From NCBI GenBank assembly GCA_002391275.1, contig DGSC01000003.1:21820-85819 (forward strand): a stretch of 64,000 nucleotides of DNA, in the 5' to 3' direction. The position numbers were made by a program, and so were the translations under genes. Below are positions 18,601-26,026 of this stretch, one piece after another (the stretch's first letter is position 1; the number at the start of each line of letters is the position of its first letter). Below the pieces are notes generated by a model that saw only the letters and a program-made list of their open reading frames with translations, was not told where the DNA came from and did not search any database. Source of the stretch: Prevotellaceae bacterium UBA4372. Lineage in GTDB: Bacteria; Bacteroidota; Bacteroidia; Bacteroidales; Bacteroidaceae.

Positions 18601-19026
18601 TTCGCATCAGCAGGCGACCGCGAGCGATTCATGAACTACGTGCACGACGACAGCTACCTTAGCAACCATCAGGGCGAATATGCCGAGGCTTACAGCCTCT
18701 ATAACCCTTGGGTACACCGCATCGATATCGCCTACAAGCACGACTTCGTCGTACGCGCCGGCAAGACCAAGAACACCCTGCAGCTCGGCTTCGATGTGAA
18801 GAACGTCCTCAACCTCTTCAACTCCTCATGGGGCGTCACGAAATACATGAATCCTGCCCTCAACGAAGGACGCATACTCAAGTACGAATCGACCGACGCA
18901 CAGGGCTATCCCGTATTCTCCACGCCTTCGGCCGTAGGCACCAACATCAAGACCTTCGTGCCCTACAAGGGTAACATCGGACAGTGCTGGTACGCAAGCA
19001 TCGGCGTTCGCTACATCTTTAACTAA
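15694..19026 (+). CDS. TonB-dependent receptor, OAR-like
   Basis: 1110 residues. Signal peptide (1-21), a carboxypeptidase-regulatory-like beta-sandwich (about 27-110, SGRVTLDNAKGESVIGANV...SYIGFQ), a plug domain (about 115-245 with NFTVDGANFNNDFGLS and the IEELQV...GGGVNAVTKSGTN segment) and a large beta barrel ending in aromatic GVRYIFN. It resembles Oar-type receptors rather than SusC: there is no SusD partner, and the next gene is a lipoprotein with OB-like repeats. The gene is very GC-rich with C-ending codons, in contrast to its flanks. Substrate cannot be read from sequence; a protein or peptide ligand is possible for this subgroup. Confidence 0.9.
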   Translation: MQKRLFFLMAALLLACAGAVAQVTTSGMSGRVTLDNAKGESVIGANVVATHEPTGTRYQAVTNADGRFNIQGMRTGGPYAVTVSYIGFQPKKLSNIQLVLGETYNMAVWLEENASEMNEVVITERASKFSAERTGASTNISNEQLMNLPTISRSITDITRLSPYGGKGMSFTGSDGRMGNFTVDGANFNNDFGLSENLPGGGNPISIDAIEELQVVISPYDVRQTNFIGGGVNAVTKSGTNTFKGSAYVYHRNENMRGSAVDHEQIATARDKDRTTTYGFTLGGPIIKDKLFFFVNGEMVKTPTVANRWRASVDGVADADNFVSRTTEADMQRVSDFVKQKYGYNTGSYNSFPADQNNYKLLARIDYNITDRHHLAARYNYTKNNYWVSPNASSMDGGTRSPYSRMSQYSMAFANSMYGMDNLVHSASLDLNSRLTDNLSNQFLVAFAKKDDIRSSNSSEFPFIDIQDGSGNNIQYMSLGYELFTWNNAVHSTSLNIKDDINYYLGAHKIMAGVSYEYQMDDNQYMRNGTGYYRYRSMDDFFNGATPEVVCLTYGYDGETKPAARVRYNKLGVYAQDDWNITDRFKLAYGLRIDGLFFNHGDLLTNAAIKALDYHDPDGDLRHIDTGKWPSANIIFSPRVGFTWDVFGNQSLKMRGGTGLFSGRLPLVFFTNMPTNGGLVQYQAQLGPSTKYANLPADVRAKYSDMGAIMSEFAGGLVTDANGNANIAALQQKLFQMGFPQTVRPEDGTVPSSISAVDDHFKMPQVWKTSLALDYQLPVSFPFTVTVEGLFEKTLNATTISDWSMLPVEGYARWNGADNRPIFPSEFRSGTKAFVLSNTNKGYLWMTNITLEAQPAKWVSLMASYTHTMRKELTSMPGSNAESAFTYVPAVSGPNNLKLHNAYNVTPDRFIANATLHDKSNNHYSLFYETWRGGYNYSYMLANDMNADGYAYDALYIPTDAEVENGQFRFASAGDRERFMNYVHDDSYLSNHQGEYAEAYSLYNPWVHRIDIAYKHDFVVRAGKTKNTLQLGFDVKNVLNLFNSSWGVTKYMNPALNEGRILKYESTDAQGYPVFSTPSAVGTNIKTFVPYKGNIGQCWYASIGVRYIFN

Positions 19027-19097
19027 TTCATAATTCGCAATTCATAATTCACTATACGTTAAACGCTAATCGTTAAACGCAAAACGACAATCCAATT

Positions 19098-20870
19098 ATG
19101 AAACTAAAATATATCTTCGGTCTCGTCCTGGCTGCACTGATGGCCGTCGGTTGCTCCGACGACAACACAGTCGACCCGCTCGCCAGCATAGCCATCGACC
19201 AGACCTTCGTCAGCATCCCCGTAGAGGGGGGCGACGCCACCATCACCATAACCGCGCAAGGCGACTGGGCCTTCGACAAAGTCATTAGCGCAGGCAAAGA
19301 CGCCGACGGCAAAGCCATCTTCACCGAGCTGCCCGCATGGCTCACTGCCGACAAGATCAGCGGCAGCGCCGGACAGACCACCGTCACCTTCCACGCCGAC
19401 GCCACCGAGGCCGGCCGCGAAGCCGAGCTCCGCATTGCCACCGGCACCGACAGACAGTTCATCATCGTTCGCCAAGGCTCACTGGATGCTTCCGAAGCCA
19501 CATGCGCCGACGTCATAGCAGCACCCGACGGCAAGACCTTCCGCGTAACCGGTACCGTGGCCAATATCCTCAACACTCAGTACGGCAACTGGGACCTTGA
19601 GGACGAGACGGGCACCATCCGCATCTACGGCACCAACGACAAGGAGGGCAAGAAAGGCAACAACCCCATCGACGGCGCTGACGGTTGGGGATTCGAAGTA
19701 GGTGACGTCGTCACCGTTGAAGGTCCCAAGTCCACCTACGGCACCACCGTCGAACTCGTCGACGTAACGGTCATCTCTGTCAAGAAGTCGCTGCTCAAGG
19801 TCGTAACGCCCGAGCAGACCGTAGGCATCGAAGGCGGCGACATCGACGTCAAGCTTGCATACAAAGGCAGCGGAGCTTACGCCGCACTGCCCGCCGACTG
19901 CGACTGGATCACTATCACCGGCGAGGACTACGTGGCCGGCAAAGCCACGCTCTTCGAGCCTAACCCGGCCGACACCGCAATCGTGCACCTGCGCATAGCC
20001 CCCAACGCCAGCAACGGCCGTAAGGCTGCCATTGACTTCAGCTCAAGCAACGCCAGCACCACCAGCACCATCACTTGGACTCTCACCCAGAATGCCTTCA
20101 CGTTGCCTCACGGCGAGAGCGCCGACGACCCATTCACCATTGAAGAAGCCATCGCCAAGTGCATCGAGATCGGCAGCACCTCCGACGGCGTCATCTACTA
20201 CGCACGCGGCTACATCAGCAGTATCAAGGAAGTCTCCACCTCCTACGGCAATGCCACCTTCAACATCAGCGACGACGGCAGCAACGACAACGCCCTCACC
20301 GTCTACCGTTCCAAGTGGCTCGAGAACGCGTCTTTCACTGCCGAGAATCAGATTGGCGTGGGCGACGAGGTCATCATCCGCGGTAAGCTTGTCAACTTCA
20401 CACGCGATAACGTCAACTACACACCTGAATTCAGCGGCGACGTCTTCGTAGTATCGCACAAGGCTGCCGGCCCAGGCTCGCGCCTCCGTCCCTTCACCGC
20501 CGACGAAGCCACCGACTTCATCATGAACAACCTTGAGGTGGGTCAGTCGACCGACGACGAATACTACATCGCAGGCGAGATTGTCCGCATTGACAGCCCT
20601 GAGAAGAACCTTTTCAACGCACAGTACGGCAACGCCTCGTTCTATATCGCCGATGACGAAGATCCCGCCAACACGCAGTTCTACGTCTATCGCACCTTCT
20701 ACCTCGGCAACCGCAAGTGGGTCGAGGGCGACACGCAGATCCAAGTCGGCGACAAAGTAGTCGTCTGCGCCAAGCTGACCAAGTATAAGGACAGCAAGAC
20801 AGGCGACATCATCCCCGAGACCGTCCAGAAAGCCACATACCTATACTCGCTCAACGGTAAGAAACAATAA
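19098..20870 (+). CDS. Lipoprotein with BACON-like domain and three OB-like repeats
   Basis: 590 residues with a lipobox ending at Cys19 (LMAVGCSDD). An immunoglobulin-like BACON-type segment (about 28-130, VPVEGG/ITITAQGDW pattern) is followed by three related modules near 135-230, 350-455 and 470-585, each containing a variant of YYxxGxI...YGNxxFxIxDD, the look of an OB fold (YhcR/DUF5689-like). A further BACON-like stretch lies at about 245-335. It follows the TonB receptor by 71 bases, same strand and same GC-rich codon use, so a shared surface uptake or adhesion role is likely. OB folds often bind nucleic acid or sugars, but the ligand is unknown. Confidence 0.8.
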   Translation: MKLKYIFGLVLAALMAVGCSDDNTVDPLASIAIDQTFVSIPVEGGDATITITAQGDWAFDKVISAGKDADGKAIFTELPAWLTADKISGSAGQTTVTFHADATEAGREAELRIATGTDRQFIIVRQGSLDASEATCADVIAAPDGKTFRVTGTVANILNTQYGNWDLEDETGTIRIYGTNDKEGKKGNNPIDGADGWGFEVGDVVTVEGPKSTYGTTVELVDVTVISVKKSLLKVVTPEQTVGIEGGDIDVKLAYKGSGAYAALPADCDWITITGEDYVAGKATLFEPNPADTAIVHLRIAPNASNGRKAAIDFSSSNASTTSTITWTLTQNAFTLPHGESADDPFTIEEAIAKCIEIGSTSDGVIYYARGYISSIKEVSTSYGNATFNISDDGSNDNALTVYRSKWLENASFTAENQIGVGDEVIIRGKLVNFTRDNVNYTPEFSGDVFVVSHKAAGPGSRLRPFTADEATDFIMNNLEVGQSTDDEYYIAGEIVRIDSPEKNLFNAQYGNASFYIADDEDPANTQFYVYRTFYLGNRKWVEGDTQIQVGDKVVVCAKLTKYKDSKTGDIIPETVQKATYLYSLNGKKQ

Positions 20871-20946
20871 GCCCGGCACCTGTGACAAGCAGCCCCGCCG
20901 CTTGCCACTGCATCCTTTGCCGACCGAGGCTCAGCCTCATACACAA

Positions 20947-20987
20947 AAATGCCCGCCCGTCCTCACCCGAGGACAGGCGGGCATTTC
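20947..20987 (+). terminator. Intrinsic terminator
   Basis: AAATGCCCGCC pairs with GGCGGGCATTT, with an inner GTCCT/AGGAC stem; it closes the receptor-lipoprotein unit about 77 bases after the stop codon. Confidence 0.7.
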
Positions 20988-21095
20988 CTTAAAGGATGTT
21001 TATTATTAGCGCGTAACCATAAGATAATTAAGTGAAAATGCTTTTTATTATAAGATAATAATCATCTTTGCATAAAATTAAAGGCCATTCCATCC

Positions 21096-21590
21096 ATGAT
21101 TAATCCATTCATTACTTAAGGATACATTTCTCCTCAGTATTTCTGCGACCGAATAGAGGAAACGAAGAACCTCCTGTCGCTGATTCATAACGGCAATAAT
21201 ATTGTGCTGATGTCACCCAGAAGGATGGGAAAGACATGGCTCATTCGCCATTGCTTTCAGCAAGATGAGTTGCGCGAACAAGCTTATACGTTCTTGGTGG
21301 ACATCTATGCGACAAACAATCTCAGCGAACTGGTGTTTCAACTTGGTCAGACTGTGTTGGGGGTGCTTAAGTCACGTGGACGCAGAGTGTGGGAGACGTT
21401 TCTGAATGCAATATCTTCTCTTCGCCCCAGCATTACATTTGATATAAACGGAAATCCAGAGTGGAGCATAGGGCTCGGAGATATCAAAAAACCTGTAGCG
21501 ACCTTGGATGAGATTTTCAGCTATCTTAATGGGTGCGATAGGCGATGCATCGTTGCAATTGATGAATTCCAAACTAAGGGGTCTGGCTGA
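21096..21590 (+). pseudogene. Broken AAA ATPase (DUF-type ATP-binding protein)
   Basis: Reading from the ATG at 21096 gives MINPFIT, then TAA at 21117-21119, then GYISPQYFCDRIEETKNLL in the same frame. The family opening is normally MINPF..YGYI..., so a tyrosine codon became a stop. Downstream the P-loop SPRRMGKTWL (Walker A) and a Walker B-like IVAIDEFQ are intact, after which the frame runs into TKGSG and stops at 21590; full-length relatives are about 370 residues or more, so the C-terminal half is lost. These ATPases are common, often mobile, in Bacteroidetes. A CATCTTTG near-match to the -7 box lies at 21063-21070. Confidence 0.75.
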
Positions 21591-21610
21591 AACCTTTGTC
21601 TGTTCACAGT

Positions 21611-21728
21611 TGATAGGTCGCTTCGCCGAATGCAACGGGTCGCAAGTGGATGCACGACAAGTTGTAAAGCCCGATTCAACAGGTAGAAACGGCGGATGCA
21701 ACTGGTAGCGTGGCGAAGATCAACTGGG
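21611..21728 (+). repeat. Degenerate tandem array, 22-bp period (CAACnGGT units)
   Basis: CAACGGGT at 21633, CAACAGGT at 21677, CAACTGGT at 21699 and CAACTGGG at 21721 fall on an exact 22-base grid; weaker copies occupy 21611 and 21655. It begins just after the broken ATPase frame. Confidence 0.6.
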
Positions 21729-21765
21729 ACTTTTGGTTGTTCGGTCGCGAGCGAACGACTGAATC

Positions 21766-21826
21766 TATTAAGAGTTTAGGCCAAAAGTCTTAAGAGCTCA
21801 GGCAATAAGTCTTAAGAGTTTTAGGC
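21766..21826 (+). repeat. Tandem array, 22-bp period (TTAAGAG units)
   Basis: TTAAGAG at 21768, 21790 and 21812, each followed by a GGC about 10 bases later. The core resembles the CTTAGGAG core of the DUF4837 arrays. Confidence 0.75.
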
Positions 21827-21912
21827 TAACTATAATTTGCCAAAGGCGCAGCAGAATCGGAGACTCCGTTGGTGGCTGAATAGTTTTAGGCTAACTATAA
21901 TTTGCCAAAGGC
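21817..21912 (+). repeat. 31-bp exact direct repeat
   Basis: The segment AGTTTTAGGCTAACTATAAT continuing to CCAAAGGC occurs at 21817-21847 and again, identical, at 21882-21912, 65 bases apart. It overlaps the last unit of the TTAAGAG array. Confidence 0.85.
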
Positions 21913-21960
21913 TCGACAGGATAAATCGTTTATGCAACATCTATAGCGGATAAACAAAAA

Positions 21961-21999
21961 ACGGCCAAGGGTTCAGGCATGAACCCTTGGCCGTTTTTT
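21961..21999. terminator. Bidirectional terminator
   Basis: Perfect 14-bp stem ACGGCCAAGGGTTC / GAACCCTTGGCCGT with loop AGGCAT, followed by six T on the plus strand and five T on the minus strand. It separates the broken ATPase from the convergent mscS transcript. Confidence 0.85.
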
Positions 22000-22044
22000 A
22001 GATAAAATATGTTGTTTCACTTGTGAACTCTTGGCTGTGTGTGC

Positions 22045-22270
22045 GAGGTCGGTTGGTCGTGTCCAACGGAACGACTGGTTGAAACTGATGTTTCGACTGG
22101 TCGAACCGGGTGTAATGACTGGACGAACTGGGTGTAACGACTGGTCGAACCGGGTGTAACGACTGGTCGAATAGCGTATAACGACCAGGCGAATAGCGTA
22201 TAACGACCAGGCGAATAGCGTATAACGACCAGGCGAATAGCGTATAACGACCAGGCGAATTTACTAAGGC
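22045..22270 (-). repeat. Tandem array, 22-bp period, about ten units
   Basis: GACTGG or GACCAGG cores start at 22073, 22095, 22117, 22139, 22161, 22183, 22205, 22227 and 22249, each exactly 22 bases apart, with a weaker unit at 22051. The last four units are almost identical (AGCGTATAACGACCAGGCGA plus AT). Many units contain the dyad CGAC-TG-GTCG. The array lies between the mscS stop codon (22313) and the terminator at 21961-21999. Confidence 0.9.
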
Positions 22271-22312
22271 GAGCGGCCGAAGCTGATGTTGCGACTAGTC
22301 CTTGACCCTCGG

Positions 22313-24934
22313 TCAATCTTTCTTCACGCGCACCTCACGCTGCGGGAACGGAATCTCGATGTTGTTGGCGTTGAGCGTCTGATAAATAATTTCCTTGACG
22401 CGCCCCACAAGCATTGTTCGTTCTTCCACAAGCATCCACAGCGCCACATAAAGGTCGACGCTGCTATCGCCGAAGTCCGAGAAGACGACGGCAACAGGGC
22501 GCGCGGGGTCAATGATGTGCTTGCCAGCAACGTTGCACTCGCGGGAGAGTGGCTGCAGGGCTGCGGTGAGGAGGCTGCGGACGTGCTCGACATCGGTGCC
22601 GTAGGCTACGCCAACGGGCACACGGACGAAGGCGTAGCTGTGGTTGCGCGTCATGTTCTTGAAGTTACCGTTGAAGAGGGCTTTGTTGAGGAACGAGATG
22701 ACGTAGCCGTCGAGCGTTACGACCTGCGTCGATTGGTAGGTGATGCTCTCGACTTTGCCTATGACGCCGTCGCACTCGATGAAGTCGCCTACACGCAGGC
22801 GCCCCGTCATGAGCGAGAGACCGTAGAAGAAGTTCTCGATGAGGTCCTGCATGGCAAAACCCAGGCCGGTGGCCAGACCTGCCGTGACGATGGAGATGCC
22901 GCTCTTGGGCACGTTGAGGATCACTAAGACGGTGATGATGTAAAGGCCCCAGCAGAGGATGGCAATGATGTTGCGCGCCAAGGTGGTATTGACCGAATCG
23001 TCCTGCCCAGTGTGCCGACGGAAATAGACGTAGAAGCTGCGGATGGCGTAGTTGAGGTAGCGGAAGACGAACCACAATGCGGCCACGACGCAGAGCTTGT
23101 AGAGCGAAATCTGCACGAGGTCCTTCTGGTCGATGAAGTTGCGGAAAAATATCTTAAGGCAGATGCTGGTCATCTCGAAGATGTCGGCACTCCAGTAGAT
23201 GCAGGCCAGCACCGAAGCTACGGCAAGGATGGGCACAAGCGTCAGGCGGAAGAGGTCGTAGAGCCATGTCGTGGTGATAAACTTGCCTTGTGCCATAGCT
23301 TTCAGCAGTGGTGCCGCCTCGGCCTCGACGTCGTCGCCTGCAATGATACGCTCCCGTAGTTCGGGCTTCAGACGGGCTATCATATAGCGGTTCTCGAACA
23401 TCGAGAGGAGGTCGTACAGGCAGGTGATGGTCATGATGGCTGCAAGTTGGAAAGTCCACCAAACAAGCACCTGCACGGCCATGAGCGTATAGCCTACCCA
23501 GGCGGCAAAGGTGGCCACAAGCATGACAAATGTGGTGATGTGAGAATAGATGACGTCGGAGAGGGGCAAGCCCTTGCGATGGCGGCCTACCATCCATATC
23601 TGCCACAGCGTGAAGGCCAGCAGCACTGGCGGGAAGACGAGGTTCAAGAGGCTGTTGGGCACAAGCACTACGCGCAACATGATGACCAACGACGACAGGA
23701 GCATCAGTGGCGTATAGATGAGCACGGCATGGCGCATCTGGCTACCTTTCAAGCGGATGAAGATTGAAAGCGATACAATCTCCAGCAGCCAAGCCATGGT
23801 GATGATAAGTGCCGTGGACATCTGAATGAAGTTGCGTTCGACGAAATGACGGACTATCATCACGAGAATGGCAAAGAGGGCAAAACCGACAACAAGGGTG
23901 AGCACCTGACGACAGTATTTGCTTGCTGTCTGGAACCAGCGACGGGGCAGTAGCCAGCGCACAACGGCAAACGCCACTACCAAGGCTCCGCCCAGATAGA
24001 TAAGCACAAAGAGGCTGATGAACAGCACGGGCACGCCGCGCCACTCGGAATAGGTGCTGCCGTGACCTTGCAGCGGAGCATACTTGGTCGCTGCCGAGCG
24101 GGTAGCCTGATGGATGTGCTGCGGCAGGCGGGCAAGGACGCTGAAATAGTTCGGACTGCCGTTGACGTAGATATTGTCCTGCAACATCTTGTAGCGTGAC
24201 TGAGCAAATGAGCCCAGCTCGCGCACCTTCTCCTGAACGCTCTTGTAGTAGCTGCTCTCGGCTTCGAGGCTCTCAAGGAACTCCTTCATATTGTCACGGA
24301 GCACGGTGGCGTAGCCTATACATTCCAGACGATCCTGCAGCTGTTGCCCAGTCAGGTAGAGCGGCTCGTGCAACCCTTCTTCAGGTACCTCATCGGTGAG
24401 CGGGCGCGCCTCGGCGTCTGGGCGAGCAGCCATGGCCGTATCTACGCGTGCCTCCAACGAGTCGATAGCGCTGAGCAGGTGGCTATCGCTCTCGGACAAC
24501 GAGTCCTGATTGAGGACTGGAGGAATACTGTTGAGCGACATGATGAGCGAGTCGTAGCGCTCAATCTCATGGCGCATGTAAGCAATCATCTTGTCATAAG
24601 GCAGCGAGCGCCCGCTACGGCTGTTGAGCTGACGATAGAGGTTGACGGCCTGCTGGCAGGCGTAGGCCATGTCGAACGTATTGTCGGGCGTCTGCGAATA
24701 AAGCATCAGTCCAATCTGTTCGCATTGGTTCATATACCACACCAACTGTTCGTGCTGGGCTGCACCTTGCTGTTCGTAGCGCGCCTTGAAAGCCTGCTGC
24801 CGGCGATAGTCGGCCTGCAGTTCACCACGCAGCACGCCAAGCGTGCGAGCCAAATCGCGTTCCTTGAGCACAGCCCAAGAGGGAAATACGGCCACGAGAA
24901 TGGCAAAAAGGAAGACTAATAATCGTCTCATCAT
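22313..24934 (-). CDS. MscS-family mechanosensitive ion channel, large
   Basis: 873 residues. An N-terminal signal-like segment and a long periplasmic, coiled region rich in charged residues (about 20-290) precede roughly eight or more membrane helices (about 290-640) and the MscS core: GLATGLGFAMQDLIENFFYGL (pore helix, about 670-690), RVGDFIECDGVIGKVESITYQST (beta domain) and the C-terminal alpha/beta domain ending FPQREVRVKKD. The layout is that of the large MscK/MscM-type channels that release solutes on hypo-osmotic shock. Adjacent ATGs at 24934 and 24931 are both possible starts. Its 3' region carries the 22-bp array. Confidence 0.88.
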   Translation of the reverse strand: MMRRLLVFLFAILVAVFPSWAVLKERDLARTLGVLRGELQADYRRQQAFKARYEQQGAAQHEQLVWYMNQCEQIGLMLYSQTPDNTFDMAYACQQAVNLYRQLNSRSGRSLPYDKMIAYMRHEIERYDSLIMSLNSIPPVLNQDSLSESDSHLLSAIDSLEARVDTAMAARPDAEARPLTDEVPEEGLHEPLYLTGQQLQDRLECIGYATVLRDNMKEFLESLEAESSYYKSVQEKVRELGSFAQSRYKMLQDNIYVNGSPNYFSVLARLPQHIHQATRSAATKYAPLQGHGSTYSEWRGVPVLFISLFVLIYLGGALVVAFAVVRWLLPRRWFQTASKYCRQVLTLVVGFALFAILVMIVRHFVERNFIQMSTALIITMAWLLEIVSLSIFIRLKGSQMRHAVLIYTPLMLLSSLVIMLRVVLVPNSLLNLVFPPVLLAFTLWQIWMVGRHRKGLPLSDVIYSHITTFVMLVATFAAWVGYTLMAVQVLVWWTFQLAAIMTITCLYDLLSMFENRYMIARLKPELRERIIAGDDVEAEAAPLLKAMAQGKFITTTWLYDLFRLTLVPILAVASVLACIYWSADIFEMTSICLKIFFRNFIDQKDLVQISLYKLCVVAALWFVFRYLNYAIRSFYVYFRRHTGQDDSVNTTLARNIIAILCWGLYIITVLVILNVPKSGISIVTAGLATGLGFAMQDLIENFFYGLSLMTGRLRVGDFIECDGVIGKVESITYQSTQVVTLDGYVISFLNKALFNGNFKNMTRNHSYAFVRVPVGVAYGTDVEHVRSLLTAALQPLSRECNVAGKHIIDPARPVAVVFSDFGDSSVDLYVALWMLVEERTMLVGRVKEIIYQTLNANNIEIPFPQREVRVKKD

Positions 24935-24947
24935 GAAAGAAAAGATA

Positions 24948-24988
24948 AAGCCTCACAATGGTCCCTGTAGAGACTAATTGTGAGGCTT
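24948..24988 (-). terminator. Hairpin between folD and mscS
   Basis: 12-bp perfect stem AAGCCTCACAAT / ATTGTGAGGCTT with a 17-base loop; the minus strand continues TTATCTTTTC. It probably terminates the ffh-folD transcript just before mscS. Confidence 0.6.
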
Positions 24989-25000
24989 GTTTTGTATCAA

Positions 25001-25939
25001 TTAATCGTAATATTCGTGGCGGGCAGCAGCAAGCGTGTTCTGCATAAGCATGCAAATGGTCATGGGGCCTACGCCGCCCGGGACGGGAGTAATCAGAGAG
25101 GCGATGGGCGCCACGGCTTGGAAGTCGACATCGCCCTGCAAGCGCCAACCACGTGCACGGGTATCGTCCTTAACGCGCGTCGTGCCTACATCGATAATGA
25201 CGGCACCGGGCTTCACCATGTCGGCCGTAACGAATGCGGGCTGACCAATAGCGGCGATGATGATATCGGCTGCACGACACTCATCCTTGAGCGTCTTAGA
25301 GCGCGAGTGGCAGACGGTGACGGTGGCGTCGACGCCTTTCTGCATCATCAGCTGCGACATGGGCTTGCCGACAATGTTCGAGCGACCAAGGATGACGCAC
25401 TTCTTGCCCGACGTCTCTACACCATAGCGGCGAAGGAGCTCAAGGATGCCCTTGGGCGTGGCCGAGATGAAGGTGGGCAGGCCGATGGCCATACGACCGA
25501 CGTTGATGGGATGGAAACCGTCGACGTCCTTGCGATAGTCGATGGCCTCGATGACCTTCTGCTCGTCGATGTGGCGGGGCAGAGGCAACTGCACGATGAA
25601 GCCGTCGATGTCGGCATTGGCGTTGAGCTTGGCAACCTCGGAGAGCAAGGCCTCTTCGCTGAGGTCGTCCTCGAAACGAAGAAGGGTACTGCGGAAACCG
25701 CACTCCTCACACGCGCGTACCTTATTATTTACGTATGTCTCTGAGCCTCCGTCGTGGCCTACGAGGATGGCTGCCAGGTGAGGGCGCTTGCCGCCGGCGG
25801 CTACGATGCGCTCCACTTCTTCTTTAATTTCGGCCTTGATGGTGGCGGCTGTCGCCTTGCCGTCGATAAGAGAGACAGACTCTCCCCCCGTCCTCTCTGT
25901 CAAGGAAGGAACGGAATGTTTCTGACTGGATGTATTCAT
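25001..25939 (-). CDS. folD: Methylenetetrahydrofolate dehydrogenase/cyclohydrolase
   Basis: 312 residues. FolD interconverts 5,10-methylene- and 10-formyl-tetrahydrofolate with NADP. Visible motifs: SETYVNNKVRACEECGF (catalytic lysine region), VQLPLPRHIDEQKV, the cofactor loop VILGRSNIVGKPMSQLM, and the end PVPGGVGPMTICMLMQNTL. The family usually starts near LIDGKATA; here about 22 residues precede it (SLTERTGGESVS), and no start codon lies closer, so the extension is probably translated. The extension's DNA is G-rich like intergenic sequence. The gene follows ffh by 87 bases. Confidence 0.92.
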   Translation of the reverse strand: MNTSSQKHSVPSLTERTGGESVSLIDGKATAATIKAEIKEEVERIVAAGGKRPHLAAILVGHDGGSETYVNNKVRACEECGFRSTLLRFEDDLSEEALLSEVAKLNANADIDGFIVQLPLPRHIDEQKVIEAIDYRKDVDGFHPINVGRMAIGLPTFISATPKGILELLRRYGVETSGKKCVILGRSNIVGKPMSQLMMQKGVDATVTVCHSRSKTLKDECRAADIIIAAIGQPAFVTADMVKPGAVIIDVGTTRVKDDTRARGWRLQGDVDFQAVAPIASLITPVPGGVGPMTICMLMQNTLAAARHEYYD

Positions 25940-26026
25940 ACTTATATAATTATAAATGTCATCTAATATGTTTACACTTCTTGAAAGATATTCGCTCCCT
26001 AACAGGGAGGGCGGGGGATAAGTCTT

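Noticed and set aside
15694..20870. TonB receptor and lipoprotein as a SusC/SusD pair
   Set aside because: The receptor lacks the SusC-type length and layout and the lipoprotein has BACON/OB-like modules with no SusD helical repeats.
22017..22316. 99-codon frame with a 22-residue periodicity, possibly a repeat protein
   Set aside because: The periodicity is simply the 22-bp DNA repeat read through three frames (66 bp); it overlaps the mscS end and has no start signals.
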